Of a stretch of DNA of 64,000 bases, positions 19,282 to 29,138 are shown in pieces. Position 1 is the first letter of the stretch; each line of letters starts with the position of its first letter. This stretch comes from CAVZZG01 sp963779685 (GTDB taxonomy: Bacteria > Actinomycetota > Thermoleophilia > Gaiellales > F1-60-MAGs149), in the NCBI GenBank assembly GCA_963779685.1, contig CAVZZG010000003.1, forward strand, positions 682,001-746,000, given 5' to 3'. The notes under the pieces were generated by a model, which was given only the letters and a program-made list of their open reading frames with translations, was not told the DNA's origin and made no database searches. Made by a program: the position numbers and the translations under genes.

Positions 19282-20792
19282 CAGCCCGCCGCCCTGTCGC
19301 CGGCCCGGCCCGGCCGCTCGACGAACCCTCGCGCGTGGCCGGCCTGGACGGTCAGGTGCCCGCCGCCCGGCAGCGGCACCACGTCGCGCCCGAGCCGCAC
19401 GGCGCACGCCGCGACGATGCCGAGCTGCGCGGCAGCGTGGAGCCGCGCCGCCAGAGGGACCCGCAAGGCCGCGATGGCGGCCAGTACTGCGTCGGCGTCG
19501 CCGCCGGGCACCGCCTGCAGCTGTGCCAGCGCCCGCGCCATCCGCAACTCCTCATCGTGGTCGGCCGAGACCGCGATCTCCCCCGCTCCCACCCGGAACG
19601 CGCGCATGGCGAGGTAGCCGGGGTCGAGCCGGTCGGCGGGAACCATGTGCCCGGCCGCTGCGGCTGCGCGATAGGCGATCTCGCCCAGTCCCCGGCGGGC
19701 CACGGCCGCGCCGACGGCGCTCTCCTCGCCGCCCAGGCGCGAGTCCGCGGACGGCCCGAGCGTCACGTCGAAGCCGCCGACCGCGTCCAGCACCCGCCGC
19801 CGAATGGCCCAGTTGGCACCCCAGGGGCCCTGAGAGGGCTCGATGACCCTATCGGTGTCGCCCAGCGACAGCACCGAGACCAGGAACGCCCACGCCGGCG
19901 GCAGGACCGACGGATCGATTGGCCCGTCCGCGAGCGCGTGGATCGGCCCGCCGGCGATCGCCACGGCCTCCGACGAGAACGCGTCCCGCAGCGCGCACAG
20001 CCAGCCTGGCGCCGGCCTGGCGTCGTCATCGAGGTAGATCAGCACGTCGTGGCGGGCCGATGCCGCACCGGTGTTGCGGGCCCGCGCAAGGCCCGGCGTC
20101 GGCTCGCAGACGTGGCGAACGATGCCGGCATGCGCGGCCGCCAGGCGCGCGCACACCTCGGGCGTGGCGTCGCGGGAGGCGTTGTCGACCAGCACGACGT
20201 CGGTCGCGCCCTCCTCCAGCAGGCGGGCGACAGCGCCCGGGAGCACCTCCGCGCGGTCCTGCGTGCAGACGATCACCGACGCCTCGGGTCCCACCGAGTC
20301 GCGGCCGACCAGACCGGCGGCGGCAACCGCCACGCGCCGGCCGCGAGCGACCGCGAGCTCGTACGGCCCGGCGAGCGGGTCGGGGACGGGGAGGCCTGCG
20401 GCGAAGACGTGCCGGGCGGCGGCCAGGCAGTCGAGCGCGAGGCCGTCCCCGTGCGGGCCTGCGAGATCGGCGCCGTCGCGGATCGCGGCCACCAGTGGCG
20501 CCACGAACCCCGGGCGCGGCCGGGCGGTCGGGGCGAGCGCGATGCAGACGTCACCGCAGGCGGCGGCGGCGGCCTCGGCCAGCGCCGCGCGGCGGCCGCG
20601 CGGCACCGCCGAGCGCACGACCCTCACGTCGCCCTCGATGAGCGAGAGGAAGGCGCTGACCTCGTCGGTGGCACCGTCGTCGGCGATCACCACCTCGACG
20701 TCCGGCCCGATGTCGGCCTCCACCAGCGCCGCGATCAGGGCCTCGAAGGCCGCGGCGTCCTCGCGCGCCACGAGCAGGAGCGAGGCGTTCAT
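19278..20792 (-). CDS. GT2 family glycosyltransferase with degenerate N-terminal GT2-like half
   Basis: 504 residues. The first 150 residues resemble a worn GT2 Rossmann fold (LLLVAREDAAAFEALIAAL). The rest is an intact GT-A domain (SVIVCTQDRAEV, VDNASRDATPEV, and IYLDDDARPAPGW with the metal-binding acidic motif). A GWGAN-type acceptor region (GPWGANWAIRR) follows. It is clearly paralogous to the GT2 half of the next upstream gene, indicating duplication within the island. ATGA overlap with its upstream neighbour fixes the start. Confidence 0.85.
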   Translation of the reverse strand: MNASLLLVAREDAAAFEALIAALVEADIGPDVEVVIADDGATDEVSAFLSLIEGDVRVVRSAVPRGRRAALAEAAAAACGDVCIALAPTARPRPGFVAPLVAAIRDGADLAGPHGDGLALDCLAAARHVFAAGLPVPDPLAGPYELAVARGRRVAVAAAGLVGRDSVGPEASVIVCTQDRAEVLPGAVARLLEEGATDVVLVDNASRDATPEVCARLAAAHAGIVRHVCEPTPGLARARNTGAASARHDVLIYLDDDARPAPGWLCALRDAFSSEAVAIAGGPIHALADGPIDPSVLPPAWAFLVSVLSLGDTDRVIEPSQGPWGANWAIRRRVLDAVGGFDVTLGPSADSRLGGEESAVGAAVARRGLGEIAYRAAAAAGHMVPADRLDPGYLAMRAFRVGAGEIAVSADHDEELRMARALAQLQAVPGGDADAVLAAIAALRVPLAARLHAAAQLGIVAACAVRLGRDVVPLPGGGHLTVQAGHARGFVERPGRAGDRAAGW

Positions 20793-23359
20793 GCTGCCCT
20801 CGCCACCCGCGCACCGAGGTACTCGACCAGCTCGGCGAGCTCGCGCTGACAACGGTCAGGGCCGAGCGTCTCCGCAACCAGAGCCCGTCCACCGGCCGAC
20901 AGCTCGTGCCAGAGGCGGTTATCGCCGGAGAGGCGGACGATGGCGCCGGCGAAGGCGTCCCAGTCGTCGCAGACCAGCATGCCGCGGGCCGGCTTGCGAT
21001 AGCCCTCGGCGGCGATGGGCGTGCCGACGACGGGCAGGCCGCAACCGAGCGCCTCTCCCACCTTGCCCTTGAGCCCGGCACCGAAGCGCAGGGGCGCGAG
21101 CGAGATGCGACGACGCGCGAGCTCCTCGGGCACCGACTCGAGGAACCCGAGCACCTCCAGCCCGTAGCGGCGCGCATCGGCTGCGAGCGCCTCGTCGAGC
21201 CGGCTGCCGGCGATCGCAACCGGCTCGTCGTAGCCGAGCGCGCGCAACCGCGGCAGGACCTCGCTGCCCAGCACGTGCACCGCGTCCACGTTGGGCGGAT
21301 GCCAGTACGTGCCGAGGAACAGCGCACCTCGGCGCCCGGCGAGCGGCGCCACTTCCTCCGGCAGGCGGTGCACGTTCGGCACCACGCCGACCGGGATGCC
21401 GGGCAGATCCTCGGCCAAGAGCTCCTGCTCCTCCTCGGTGATGGCGAGCACGACGTCCGCGCGCCGGTAGACCTCGAGCTCCCGGGTCCGCGTCTCGGCC
21501 GCGGACCGGCGGTCCTCGGGCAGACCGGTCACGTCGGCCTGCCGCTGCAGCCGGCGATAGACGATGTCCACCGAGTCGACGACGATGCGCGTCTCGGGCG
21601 CCAGGCGCCGCAGCAGGCCGACGAGTGGCTCGGCGACGTGGAAGAACGACAGCAGCGCGACCGCGAAGCCCCGCCGCACGGTGGTATCGACGACCGCCGC
21701 CGGCTGTGGCGCGCGACCGGCGAGCACCACCTCGACGCCGGCGGCCTCGAGCTCTGCCACCGTGTCGTCCGGGCCGTCACCCAGCGCGAGCAGGACCGGC
21801 GCCTGGCCCAGGCGCGCCAGCGCCAGGAGCATCTCGTAACACCTCAGGTAGGCGCCGCAGGTGGAGGGCACCGGGAGGGTTTCGAAGGCCAGCAGCACGC
21901 GATCGGTGTCCGGCACCGTCCGCGCGGCCTGCAGCGCGGGAGGCTCGTCCGCCGGCCGGGGGACGACGCCGAGCGCGTGGCGAGCCGCGAAGTGGACGCC
22001 ACGACCGTCCGGCAGCGTCACGCGCTCCTCCCCTAGCTCCGCCATCGCCCCGGCGAGCTCGCCGAGCGCGAAGCAGGCCGTCACCCGGTCGATCAGCGAC
22101 AGCGGCGCTCGCGCGAAGCGGCCGACGCCCTCGTCGGCGCCGATCACCCGGGCCGGCAGCAGCGGGGCGATCTGCCCGGCCGCGGCCTGCGCCCACGCCA
22201 TCGCTCCCGCCCGCGTCAGCTCCCCGCGCTGCCGGGCCATGCGGATCTGCTCGGCCCCGCTCTTGAAGCCCGAGATCATCAGGAACCCCGGCTCGGCACG
22301 GCTCGCAGGCGTGTCGTGATAGACGCCAGCGGCCGGCAGGTAGCGCACCTGTCCGAGGCCGCCGCGCACCACGCGCTCGGTGACGTTCGGCTCCTCGCCG
22401 CCGATGCGGACGTCCGGGCCGATGCCGAGCTCCGGGTCGAACCCGCCGATCGCCGCCAGCGCGGACGCGCGGATCGCGTAGGTGGCACCCCAGGGGCTCT
22501 CGTCCGGCCGGAAGTCGCGCTCGGCGTCGCCGAGGTCGAGGATGCCCAGGTACCCCTCGAAGCGACGCGGCAGCACCTGCTCGTCCGGCACCTGACCGTC
22601 CCAGGCCGGGAAGATCGGCCCGCCGACGATCGCGATGCCCGGGTCCGAGAACGCGTCCAGGATTGCCGCCAGCCAGCCGGGGCCCGGCACGGCGTCGTCG
22701 TCGAGGTAGGCGATGACGGCGCAGCGGGCGGCCTCCGCGCCGGCCTGGCGCGCCACCGAGACACCGGGCCGGGGTGCCACCACCAGCCGCACCGCGGCAT
22801 GCTCGGCCGCCAGGGCGCGCACCGTTGCGAGGCTCGCCGGGTCGTCCGAGGCCGAGTCGACGACCACGATCTCGCTCCCGTCCGGCAGCCCGCCCGCGAG
22901 CACCGCACGCACCGCCCGGGCCACGCCTTCTGGCCGGTTCCGCGTGCAGATGACGACCGACGCCGCCTGCGCGGGCGGGCGCGGTCCCGGATCGAGGTCC
23001 ACGAGCTCGATCCCCCCGGCGATGCGGTCGTGCCACGCGCCGCGGCGCACGTCGTAGTCGGGCAGGGCGGCGAGCACCGCGCGTGGGACGGCGAGGCAGT
23101 CGCGGCGAGCCGCGAGGGCGACGGGCTGGCCGGCCGCCGCCAGAGAGCCGATCGTGCTCGCGGGCGGCGTCATCCCGGCCGGGACCACGACGCACCGCGC
23201 GGCAGTCGCGATCGCCGCCAGCGAGCGGATCGCGGCGGTGGCGGGTGCGGCGTCGTCCGTCAGCACCTCGTGGCCCCCGGCGGCCAGGTGTTCGATGGTC
23301 GCTCGGCGCGCGGCAGGCGTCCCGCCAGGCGTCACGATGACCGAGCACGCTCCGCTCAT
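20789..23359 (-). CDS. GT2-GT4 fusion glycosyltransferase
   Basis: 856 residues in three parts: a degenerate N-terminal Rossmann-like region (1-130), a GT2 domain (about 132-410, AYLDDDAVPGPGWL) and a GT4-like domain (about 490-850, GALFLGTYWHPPNVDAV, then RFGAGLKGKVGEALGCGLPVV). The fusion can probably make two different linkages in sequence. Start and stop overlap neighbours by ATGA, so it is part of one translationally coupled operon. Acceptor and donor cannot be read from the sequence; flagellin is inferred from context. Confidence 0.85.
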   Translation of the reverse strand: MSGACSVIVTPGGTPAARRATIEHLAAGGHEVLTDDAAPATAAIRSLAAIATAARCVVVPAGMTPPASTIGSLAAAGQPVALAARRDCLAVPRAVLAALPDYDVRRGAWHDRIAGGIELVDLDPGPRPPAQAASVVICTRNRPEGVARAVRAVLAGGLPDGSEIVVVDSASDDPASLATVRALAAEHAAVRLVVAPRPGVSVARQAGAEAARCAVIAYLDDDAVPGPGWLAAILDAFSDPGIAIVGGPIFPAWDGQVPDEQVLPRRFEGYLGILDLGDAERDFRPDESPWGATYAIRASALAAIGGFDPELGIGPDVRIGGEEPNVTERVVRGGLGQVRYLPAAGVYHDTPASRAEPGFLMISGFKSGAEQIRMARQRGELTRAGAMAWAQAAAGQIAPLLPARVIGADEGVGRFARAPLSLIDRVTACFALGELAGAMAELGEERVTLPDGRGVHFAARHALGVVPRPADEPPALQAARTVPDTDRVLLAFETLPVPSTCGAYLRCYEMLLALARLGQAPVLLALGDGPDDTVAELEAAGVEVVLAGRAPQPAAVVDTTVRRGFAVALLSFFHVAEPLVGLLRRLAPETRIVVDSVDIVYRRLQRQADVTGLPEDRRSAAETRTRELEVYRRADVVLAITEEEQELLAEDLPGIPVGVVPNVHRLPEEVAPLAGRRGALFLGTYWHPPNVDAVHVLGSEVLPRLRALGYDEPVAIAGSRLDEALAADARRYGLEVLGFLESVPEELARRRISLAPLRFGAGLKGKVGEALGCGLPVVGTPIAAEGYRKPARGMLVCDDWDAFAGAIVRLSGDNRLWHELSAGGRALVAETLGPDRCQRELAELVEYLGARVARAA

Positions 23360-24324
23360 GGCGCCCCCGACCAGCCGAGCGTGGCGATGATCGTCTCGGC
23401 GAAGGCGTCGGCCGAGAACGTCGACTGCGCAGGCCCGGCCAGGAACCGCGCGGCGGCCGTCAGGTAGGCGCGGTACTCCTCGGGCTCGATCGTCGTCAGC
23501 CGGTCGTAGAGGGCCTCGTAGCTCGCATACGCGCGGGCGTCGATGAAGCAGTCGGCGGGGACGTGGTCGGCGATGTTCTCGGCACCCCAGTAGACGGGGA
23601 CGTTGCCGGCCTGCAGCGAGTCGAAGAGCTTCTCCGTGATGTAGCCGGGGATCCGCTGGGCGTTCTCGAAGCAGATCGAGAACCAGAACCGCTCGAGCAC
23701 CGGACGCTTGGCCGCGGGAGCGCCGCACCAGGACGGGAACTCCGAGCCGGGCGCGCCCCAGCCGAAGCCGTGCAGCTCGAAGTCGGCATAGCGGTGCTGC
23801 TCGAACCAGCGGATCGCCCCGACGCGGTGGCTGTAGAGCTCGAGCGGATGCGCCGAGTGCTTGTTGCTGGCGATCAGGGTGCAGAGGTTGCGCTCGGCCG
23901 CGTCCAGGTCGACGGCCGGGGGTTGGGCCAGGGCGCTCGCGAAGTTCAGCTTGCGGTAGCGCTTGCCGTCCACGAGCGGGTCGCGCCAGGTGAAGATCGC
24001 GTCGAAGCCGTCATGGGCGCCGTCCACCCAGTTGCGCGGCAGCACCACCTCGCACTCCTGCAGCATCAGCAGCCGCGGCACGTCCATCAAGCCGGCCGGG
24101 ACACGCGCGGCGACGCCGCCCTCGGGCAGATCGCAGAACAGCAGCGCGTCCGGCCGCTCGCCGGCCGCGACCACGGTGTCCAGCGTGTGGCAGCGGTCGC
24201 CGCCGGCGGCGAGACGGTCGCGCAGCCGCAGGTAGCCGCAGAGGATGTCGTCCCGGTTGTTGGCCGGGTCGAAGACCGCGTCGGCGGCGTAGAACGGGTC
24301 GGGTACCAGGGCCAGCAGCGACAT
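23356..24324 (-). CDS. GT10-type (alpha-1,3-fucosyltransferase-like) glycosyltransferase
   Basis: 322 residues. The C-terminal donor site carries the GT10 signature FSICFENAQRIPGYITEK followed by LFDSLQAGNVPVYWG. GT10 enzymes transfer fucose or related 6-deoxy sugars from a GDP-sugar. Here the neighbouring genes make CDP-linked deoxysugars, so the donor may differ. This family is uncommon in actinobacterial flagellar clusters. ATGA overlaps on the downstream side; the upstream GT2 gene ends on the same base as this one begins. Confidence 0.85.
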   Translation of the reverse strand: MSLLALVPDPFYAADAVFDPANNRDDILCGYLRLRDRLAAGGDRCHTLDTVVAAGERPDALLFCDLPEGGVAARVPAGLMDVPRLLMLQECEVVLPRNWVDGAHDGFDAIFTWRDPLVDGKRYRKLNFASALAQPPAVDLDAAERNLCTLIASNKHSAHPLELYSHRVGAIRWFEQHRYADFELHGFGWGAPGSEFPSWCGAPAAKRPVLERFWFSICFENAQRIPGYITEKLFDSLQAGNVPVYWGAENIADHVPADCFIDARAYASYEALYDRLTTIEPEEYRAYLTAAARFLAGPAQSTFSADAFAETIIATLGWSGAP

Positions 24325-25607
24325 CAGAGGACTTCCCAGCGGTCCGGGTCGCGCGGGCGCCCGTACGGCGACGGCGTCACGTACTCGACGGGAACCGCAC
24401 CCAGGCCCTCGGCGACGTCGAGCCAGGGGTCGCCGGACCGGCCGAGCGCCAGCGATCCGGGCGCGATCAGGGCGGCCGGCTCGTCGCTCACGACGAGGTC
24501 GACGTCGACGCCCGGGTCGAGCGCCTCCTCGAGCGCCGCGATGACGGCGTCCGCGATGCCCGGGTCGACGACGACGACCGGCGTCGCGCCGCAGCCCGAC
24601 CGCGCGAGCGGCTCGAGGATCGCGACGACGACGCCCGCGTCGTCCGGTTCGGCGATGCGCACGGTCGTCGGCAGCGATGCGGCCGGTAGCTCGATGCCCG
24701 CGGCGCGCGCCAGCGCCGTGAGCACCTGCCGCGCCCGGGGATTTGCGGGGTCGGCCAGCAGCGCCCGGCCCGCGACCGCATAGGGTGCGACCCCGTCGGC
24801 GCGCCGGCGCAGGCCCGCGTCGTGCAGCGCGATGGCGGTGTGCAGGAGCCTAGCCGCGAGCCAGGCCGGGCATTCGCCTGCCCAGGCCGCCGGGAACGCG
24901 GGGTCGGAGAAGGTCTCGGCCATGGCCGCGGGCTCGTGGATCGCGAAGCGGCCGTCCCTGACGCCCTGGACGCTGCCCGTGGCCTCGTGCTGGCGGTACT
25001 GCACGAGGGGCTCGGCGAGCGCGCAGACCGGCTCGCGGAGGGCGAGCCGCAGCCAGGCCAGCCAGTCGCCGCAGAGGATGGAGCGGGGATCGAAGCCACC
25101 GATGCCGCGGAGGGCGTCGATCCGTACCACCACGCTCGGCGTCGCGGCGTTGTTCAGCGGCAGCAGGCGGCGGGCGAAGTCGGGCGCGGGCACGACCTCG
25201 TCGGCCGGCAGCGGCAGCAACACGCCCGTCGGCGCACCGCCGGCATCGATCGTCTCGACCGGGCCGTGCACGTAGCCCGCAGCGGTGTCCTCGAGCGCCT
25301 CGACCTTCCGCGCCAGGTTGCCGGGGAGCATCACGTCGTCCGCCGCGAACGGCGCGAGGTACCGCGCATCGGTGGTCGCTGCGGCCCGGTTCATGCTGTG
25401 GAAGAAGTTCGAGCCGGGTGGGTTGCGGACGACCTCGACCTCGTCGTAGCGCTGCGCGATCGCCACCGTGTCGTCCGTGGAGCCGTTGTCGAACAGCACG
25501 ACCCGGAGGTCGACCCCGCCCTGGTCGAGGATGCTCTCGATCGCCTCCGCCAGGTACGGCGCCCCGTCCTTGACGGAGATCGCGGCGAGCACGCTCGGGC
25601 CGGGCAA
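24324..25607 (-). CDS. GT2 family glycosyltransferase
   Basis: 427 residues. The N-terminal GT-A domain has VLAAISVKDGAPYLAEAIES, LFDNGSTDDTVAIA and the acidic AADDVMLPGN motif. The C-terminal 170 residues are an unassigned alpha/beta extension. It is followed within one base by the GT10 gene and preceded by rfbF with a 1-bp gap, so it is in the same operon. Donor and acceptor are unknown. Confidence 0.8.
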   Translation of the reverse strand: MPGPSVLAAISVKDGAPYLAEAIESILDQGGVDLRVVLFDNGSTDDTVAIAQRYDEVEVVRNPPGSNFFHSMNRAAATTDARYLAPFAADDVMLPGNLARKVEALEDTAAGYVHGPVETIDAGGAPTGVLLPLPADEVVPAPDFARRLLPLNNAATPSVVVRIDALRGIGGFDPRSILCGDWLAWLRLALREPVCALAEPLVQYRQHEATGSVQGVRDGRFAIHEPAAMAETFSDPAFPAAWAGECPAWLAARLLHTAIALHDAGLRRRADGVAPYAVAGRALLADPANPRARQVLTALARAAGIELPAASLPTTVRIAEPDDAGVVVAILEPLARSGCGATPVVVVDPGIADAVIAALEEALDPGVDVDLVVSDEPAALIAPGSLALGRSGDPWLDVAEGLGAVPVEYVTPSPYGRPRDPDRWEVL

Positions 25608-25608
25608 C

Positions 25609-26415
25609 TCAGGCCGCCCGCAGCCCGGGCGTGGCGGCGTCCCACACCCGCCACGGTGCCGAACCGGCGGCCCAGATGGCGCGGAGCTCGTCCACGTCGC
25701 GGATGGTGTCAGCGCACTGCCAGAAGCCCTCGTGCTGGTACATCGCGAGCTGGCCGTCCCGGGCCAGGGCCTCGAGCGGCTCGCGCTCGAGCACGCAGGC
25801 CGGATCGGGTGAGAGCCGGTCGAGCACCGCGCGGTCGAAGACGAAGAACCCGCCGCTGACGTAGGCGGTGTCGGTGGGCTTCTCGGCGAACCGGTCGACG
25901 ACGTCGCCGCTGTTGACCAGCTGTCCGAACCGCGCCGGGGCGTGAACGCCCGTCACCGTGGCCAGCCGGCCGTGCGCGCGGTGGAACGCGAGCAGCGCGG
26001 TGACGTCGATGTCGGCCACCCCGTCGCCGTAGGTGCAGAGGAAGAGGTCGGCGTCGGAGAGATACGGCGCGACGCGCCGCACGCGCGCTCCCGTCATGGA
26101 GTGCTCGCCGGTCTCGGCGAGCGTCACCGACCAGTCCTCGGGCAGCATCGACTGGTACGCGACCGAGCCCGCCGCCAGGTCGACCGTGAGGTCGGCGCTC
26201 ATCATGCGGTAGTTGAGGAAGTACTCCTTGATCATCCAGCCGCGATAGCCGAGGCACAGCACGAAGTCGCGATGCCCGTGATGCCCGAACAGCTTCATGA
26301 TGTGCCACAGCAGCGGCCGGCCGCCGACGTCCACCATCGGTTTGGGCCGGTACTCGGTCTCCTCGCGCATGCGCGTGCCCTGTCCGCCGCAGAGGATGAC
26401 CACCGGCGCCGTCAT
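25609..26415 (-). CDS. rfbF: Glucose-1-phosphate cytidylyltransferase
   Basis: 268 residues. The N-terminal nucleotide-binding loop VILCGGQGTRMREETEYRPK is followed by PMVDVGGRPLLWHIMK and the metal-site TYGDGVADID, all typical of RfbF. It makes CDP-glucose from CTP and glucose-1-phosphate, the first step to CDP-6-deoxysugars. The substrate of RfbG, encoded three genes upstream, is exactly this product. The ATG at 26415 overlaps the transketolase stop. Confidence 0.93.
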   Translation of the reverse strand: MTAPVVILCGGQGTRMREETEYRPKPMVDVGGRPLLWHIMKLFGHHGHRDFVLCLGYRGWMIKEYFLNYRMMSADLTVDLAAGSVAYQSMLPEDWSVTLAETGEHSMTGARVRRVAPYLSDADLFLCTYGDGVADIDVTALLAFHRAHGRLATVTGVHAPARFGQLVNSGDVVDRFAEKPTDTAYVSGGFFVFDRAVLDRLSPDPACVLEREPLEALARDGQLAMYQHEGFWQCADTIRDVDELRAIWAAGSAPWRVWDAATPGLRAA

Positions 26416-27350
26416 GCCGCGATCCTGGTGCTGCGCGTGAGCCGCTCGGCGATGGTTCGGGCGATGCCGGAGGCATCCAGGCCGAGGTGCCGCAGCAGGT
26501 AGCCGCGGGATCCGACGACGTGGGTCGGTACGTCCGGCAGCCCGAGCCGCAGCAGCGGGGCGACGGCGCCCGCGTCGGCCAGCGTCTCGGCCACGGCGCT
26601 GCCGAACCCGCCGATCGCGGCGTGTTCCTCGACCGAGACGACCAGCTGCGATCGGAGGGCCGCGGCGAGCACCGCCTCCTCGTCCAGCGGCTTGACGGTG
26701 CCGAAGTGGGTGAGGCCGGCCGAGAGGCCCGAAGCGGCCAGCAACTCGCGTGCGGCCACGGCCTCGCCGAGCATGGTTCCGCATGTCAGGATCGTCACGT
26801 CGCGGCCGGCGGCCAGCTCGCGGGCGACGCCGATCCTGAACGGCGTGGCGGCTCCGAGCAGGTGCGGCTCACCGTTCTTGCCGAGCCGCAGGTAGACCGG
26901 CGATCCCGTCGCAGCTGCCGCGTTGGTGGCAGCGGCCGCCTCCCACGGGTCGCCCGGTGTGAGCACCGTCATGCCGGGCAGCGATCGCATCAGTGCGATG
27001 TCCTCGGTGGCGTGATGGGTCGGCCCGAGCGTGCCGTAGGAGAGTCCAGCGCCGACGCCGACCACCGTCACTGGCACGCCCGAGATGGCGACGTCGACCC
27101 GGACCTGGTCGTGCGGGCGCGACGTCGCGAAGGGCGCGATCGAATACGCGAACGGCCGCTTGCCTGCCTGGGCCAGCCCGGCGGCGACGCCGATCAGATT
27201 CTGCTCCGCGACGCCGACGTTGAGGAACCGGCCGGGCGCGACCCGCTCCAGCTCGTCGAAGAGGCCGTAGCCGAGGTCGCCGGTGAGCAGGCAGACACGA
27301 CGGTCCGTGGCGGCCAGGGCCGTGACGGCCATGACGAACGCGTCCCTCAT
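26412..27350 (-). CDS. Transketolase-like C-terminal (pyrimidine/TPP) subunit
   Basis: 312 residues. It contains the central transketolase domain with the conserved Glu region NVGVAEQNLIGVAAG, which activates thiamine diphosphate, and a C-terminal transketolase_C domain. It overlaps the N-terminal subunit gene (ATGA), so the two form a split transketolase heteromer. Lying between rfbG and rfbF, it is more likely to work on a nucleotide sugar than in the pentose phosphate pathway. Transfer of a two-carbon ketol unit to the 4-keto group of a CDP-deoxysugar would make a branched sugar; this is inference. Confidence 0.85.
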   Translation of the reverse strand: MRDAFVMAVTALAATDRRVCLLTGDLGYGLFDELERVAPGRFLNVGVAEQNLIGVAAGLAQAGKRPFAYSIAPFATSRPHDQVRVDVAISGVPVTVVGVGAGLSYGTLGPTHHATEDIALMRSLPGMTVLTPGDPWEAAAATNAAAATGSPVYLRLGKNGEPHLLGAATPFRIGVARELAAGRDVTILTCGTMLGEAVAARELLAASGLSAGLTHFGTVKPLDEEAVLAAALRSQLVVSVEEHAAIGGFGSAVAETLADAGAVAPLLRLGLPDVPTHVVGSRGYLLRHLGLDASGIARTIAERLTRSTRIAA

Positions 27351-28156
27351 ACGGCCTCCCGGGCCATTGCCAGCTCGCCCAGCAGCCGTTCGCGCGCGTC
27401 GGCGCGGTACGACTGGTAGTGCGCCCGCAGTCCGTCGGCCTCCAGCTCGGGGATGCCACGGCCCTTGACGGTGGTCGCGAGCACGCAGCGCGGACGGTCC
27501 GTGGCCGGCCGCAGCAGCGCGTCGGCGAGCGCGCCGCAATCGTGGCCGTCCACCTCCGCCACGTCGAACCCGAACGAGGCCGCGCGAGCTGCCAGCGGCT
27601 CGCTGTCGACGACGTCGGCGACCCGGCCGAGCCCCTGGAAGCCGTTGCAGTCGACGATCGCCGTCAGCGCCGAGAGCCGCAGGTGCGAGGCGAGCGCCAT
27701 CGCCTCCCAGACCGAGCCCTCGTTGAGCTCGCCGTCGCCGAGAACGCACAGCGTACGCCGGTCGGCGCCGTCGATCCGGTCGGCGAGCGACAGGCCGACC
27801 GCCACCGTCAGCCCGTGTCCGAGCGACCCCGTGGTCGCCTCGACCCCGGGTGTGATGCGCTCGGGATGGCCGGCATAGGCGCCGCCGTCGGCGCAGTAGC
27901 CGTCGATCACCGAGCGCTCGTCGAGCACGCCGTCGAGCACCAGCGCGCCGTAGAGCGCTGCCGCCGCGTGCCCCTTGGAGAGGAGCAGGCGGTCGCCGTG
28001 GTCGCGGCGCAGCACCATCCCGTAGCTGACGCTGAGGATCTCGGCCACCGACAGGCTGCTGCCGATGTGGCAGGTGCCGTGGGCGACCGCGCACTCCACG
28101 GCGATGCGCCGGATCTCCCAGGCGCGATCGACGGCGGCCGCAACCTCAGGCCGCAT
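27347..28156 (-). CDS. Transketolase-like N-terminal (TPP-binding) subunit
   Basis: 269 residues with the thiamine-diphosphate/metal motif [20 protein letters not shown] and the catalytic-type His residues in [11 protein letters not shown] and TGSLGHGL. It pairs with the C-terminal subunit gene directly downstream. Its start overlaps the end of rfbG by 11 bases. Split transketolases next to sugar-nucleotide genes occur in surface polysaccharide loci; a role in making a branched or chain-extended deoxysugar is inferred. Confidence 0.87.
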   Translation of the reverse strand: MRPEVAAAVDRAWEIRRIAVECAVAHGTCHIGSSLSVAEILSVSYGMVLRRDHGDRLLLSKGHAAAALYGALVLDGVLDERSVIDGYCADGGAYAGHPERITPGVEATTGSLGHGLTVAVGLSLADRIDGADRRTLCVLGDGELNEGSVWEAMALASHLRLSALTAIVDCNGFQGLGRVADVVDSEPLAARAASFGFDVAEVDGHDCGALADALLRPATDRPRCVLATTVKGRGIPELEADGLRAHYQSYRADARERLLGELAMAREAV

Positions 28157-29138
28157 CGGCGAGCTCTCCGGCGAGGTGGTCGCGATACCAGTGCACCGTG
28201 CGGGCGAGCGACTCGGCCAGGTCGTGCTCCGGTTGCCAGCCCAGCAGGCGCCGTGCCCGCTCCGCCGACAGGAACTGGGCCTGGATCTCGTGCTCGGCGA
28301 CCGCCTCGACTACCGGCTCCAGATCGCGCCGGCCGCAGGCGGCGAGGATCATCCGCGTGAGCGCGAGTACGTCGATGGGCGACTCGGCCGAGAAGTTGAA
28401 GGCCAGCCCGCGGACGCCGGCGTCGCCGGCGTGCCTGCCGGCCAGCAGGTAGGCGCTCACCGCGTCCTCGGCGTACAGGTAATCGCGCTCCGGCGTGCCG
28501 TCGGATCGCAGCACCGGCCGCTCGCCGGCGAGGGCGGAGCGGATCGTCCCGGGAACGATGCGGTTGAAGTTGAGGTCGCCGCCGCCGAACAGGTTCCCGC
28601 AGCGCGTCGTCACGACCGGCATGCCGTACGACCACGCGTAGCTCTGGGCGATGAGGTCGGCGCAGCTCTTGGATACGTCGTAGGGGTGCCGGCCCTGCAG
28701 CGGGTGGTCCTCGTGATAGGGCAGCTGCGGCTGGTGTCCGTAGGCCTTGTCCGACGAGGCCACGACGATCGCGCGGGGTCGGCCGCTGCGACGGCAGGCG
28801 TCGAGCACCTCCCAGGTGCCCTCGACGTTCGACCGCAACGTGTTCGCGGGATCGCGGTAGGCGTGCTCGACGATCGTCTGCGCGGCCAGGTGGAACACCG
28901 TGTCGATCTCGTACTCGGCCAGCAGCCGCTCGACGAGCCGGCCGTCGCGCACGTCGCCGTAGGCCGTGACGGCGTGGCGCGAGGCGCCGGACTGGTGCAC
29001 GCGCGAGTCGGGCACCAGATCGCGGACGAGCATCACCACGCGGGCCCGGCGTGCCACCAGCGCCTCGACGAGCCAGGCGCCGAGCAACCCCGTCGCCCCG
29101 GTCACCAGCACCGGGCGGTCGTCCCAGAAGTCGCTCAC
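28146..29138 (-). CDS. rfbG: CDP-glucose 4,6-dehydratase
   Basis: 330 residues of the extended SDR family. The NAD-binding loop is [12 protein letters not shown], and the catalytic YxxxK is [11 protein letters not shown], with SDKAYG nearby. These features and the neighbours rfbF and rfbH identify it as the CDP-specific enzyme that makes CDP-4-keto-6-deoxyglucose. The GTG start overlaps the stop of the RfbH-like gene. Confidence 0.9.
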   Translation of the reverse strand: MSDFWDDRPVLVTGATGLLGAWLVEALVARRARVVMLVRDLVPDSRVHQSGASRHAVTAYGDVRDGRLVERLLAEYEIDTVFHLAAQTIVEHAYRDPANTLRSNVEGTWEVLDACRRSGRPRAIVVASSDKAYGHQPQLPYHEDHPLQGRHPYDVSKSCADLIAQSYAWSYGMPVVTTRCGNLFGGGDLNFNRIVPGTIRSALAGERPVLRSDGTPERDYLYAEDAVSAYLLAGRHAGDAGVRGLAFNFSAESPIDVLALTRMILAACGRRDLEPVVEAVAEHEIQAQFLSAERARRLLGWQPEHDLAESLARTVHWYRDHLAGELADAA

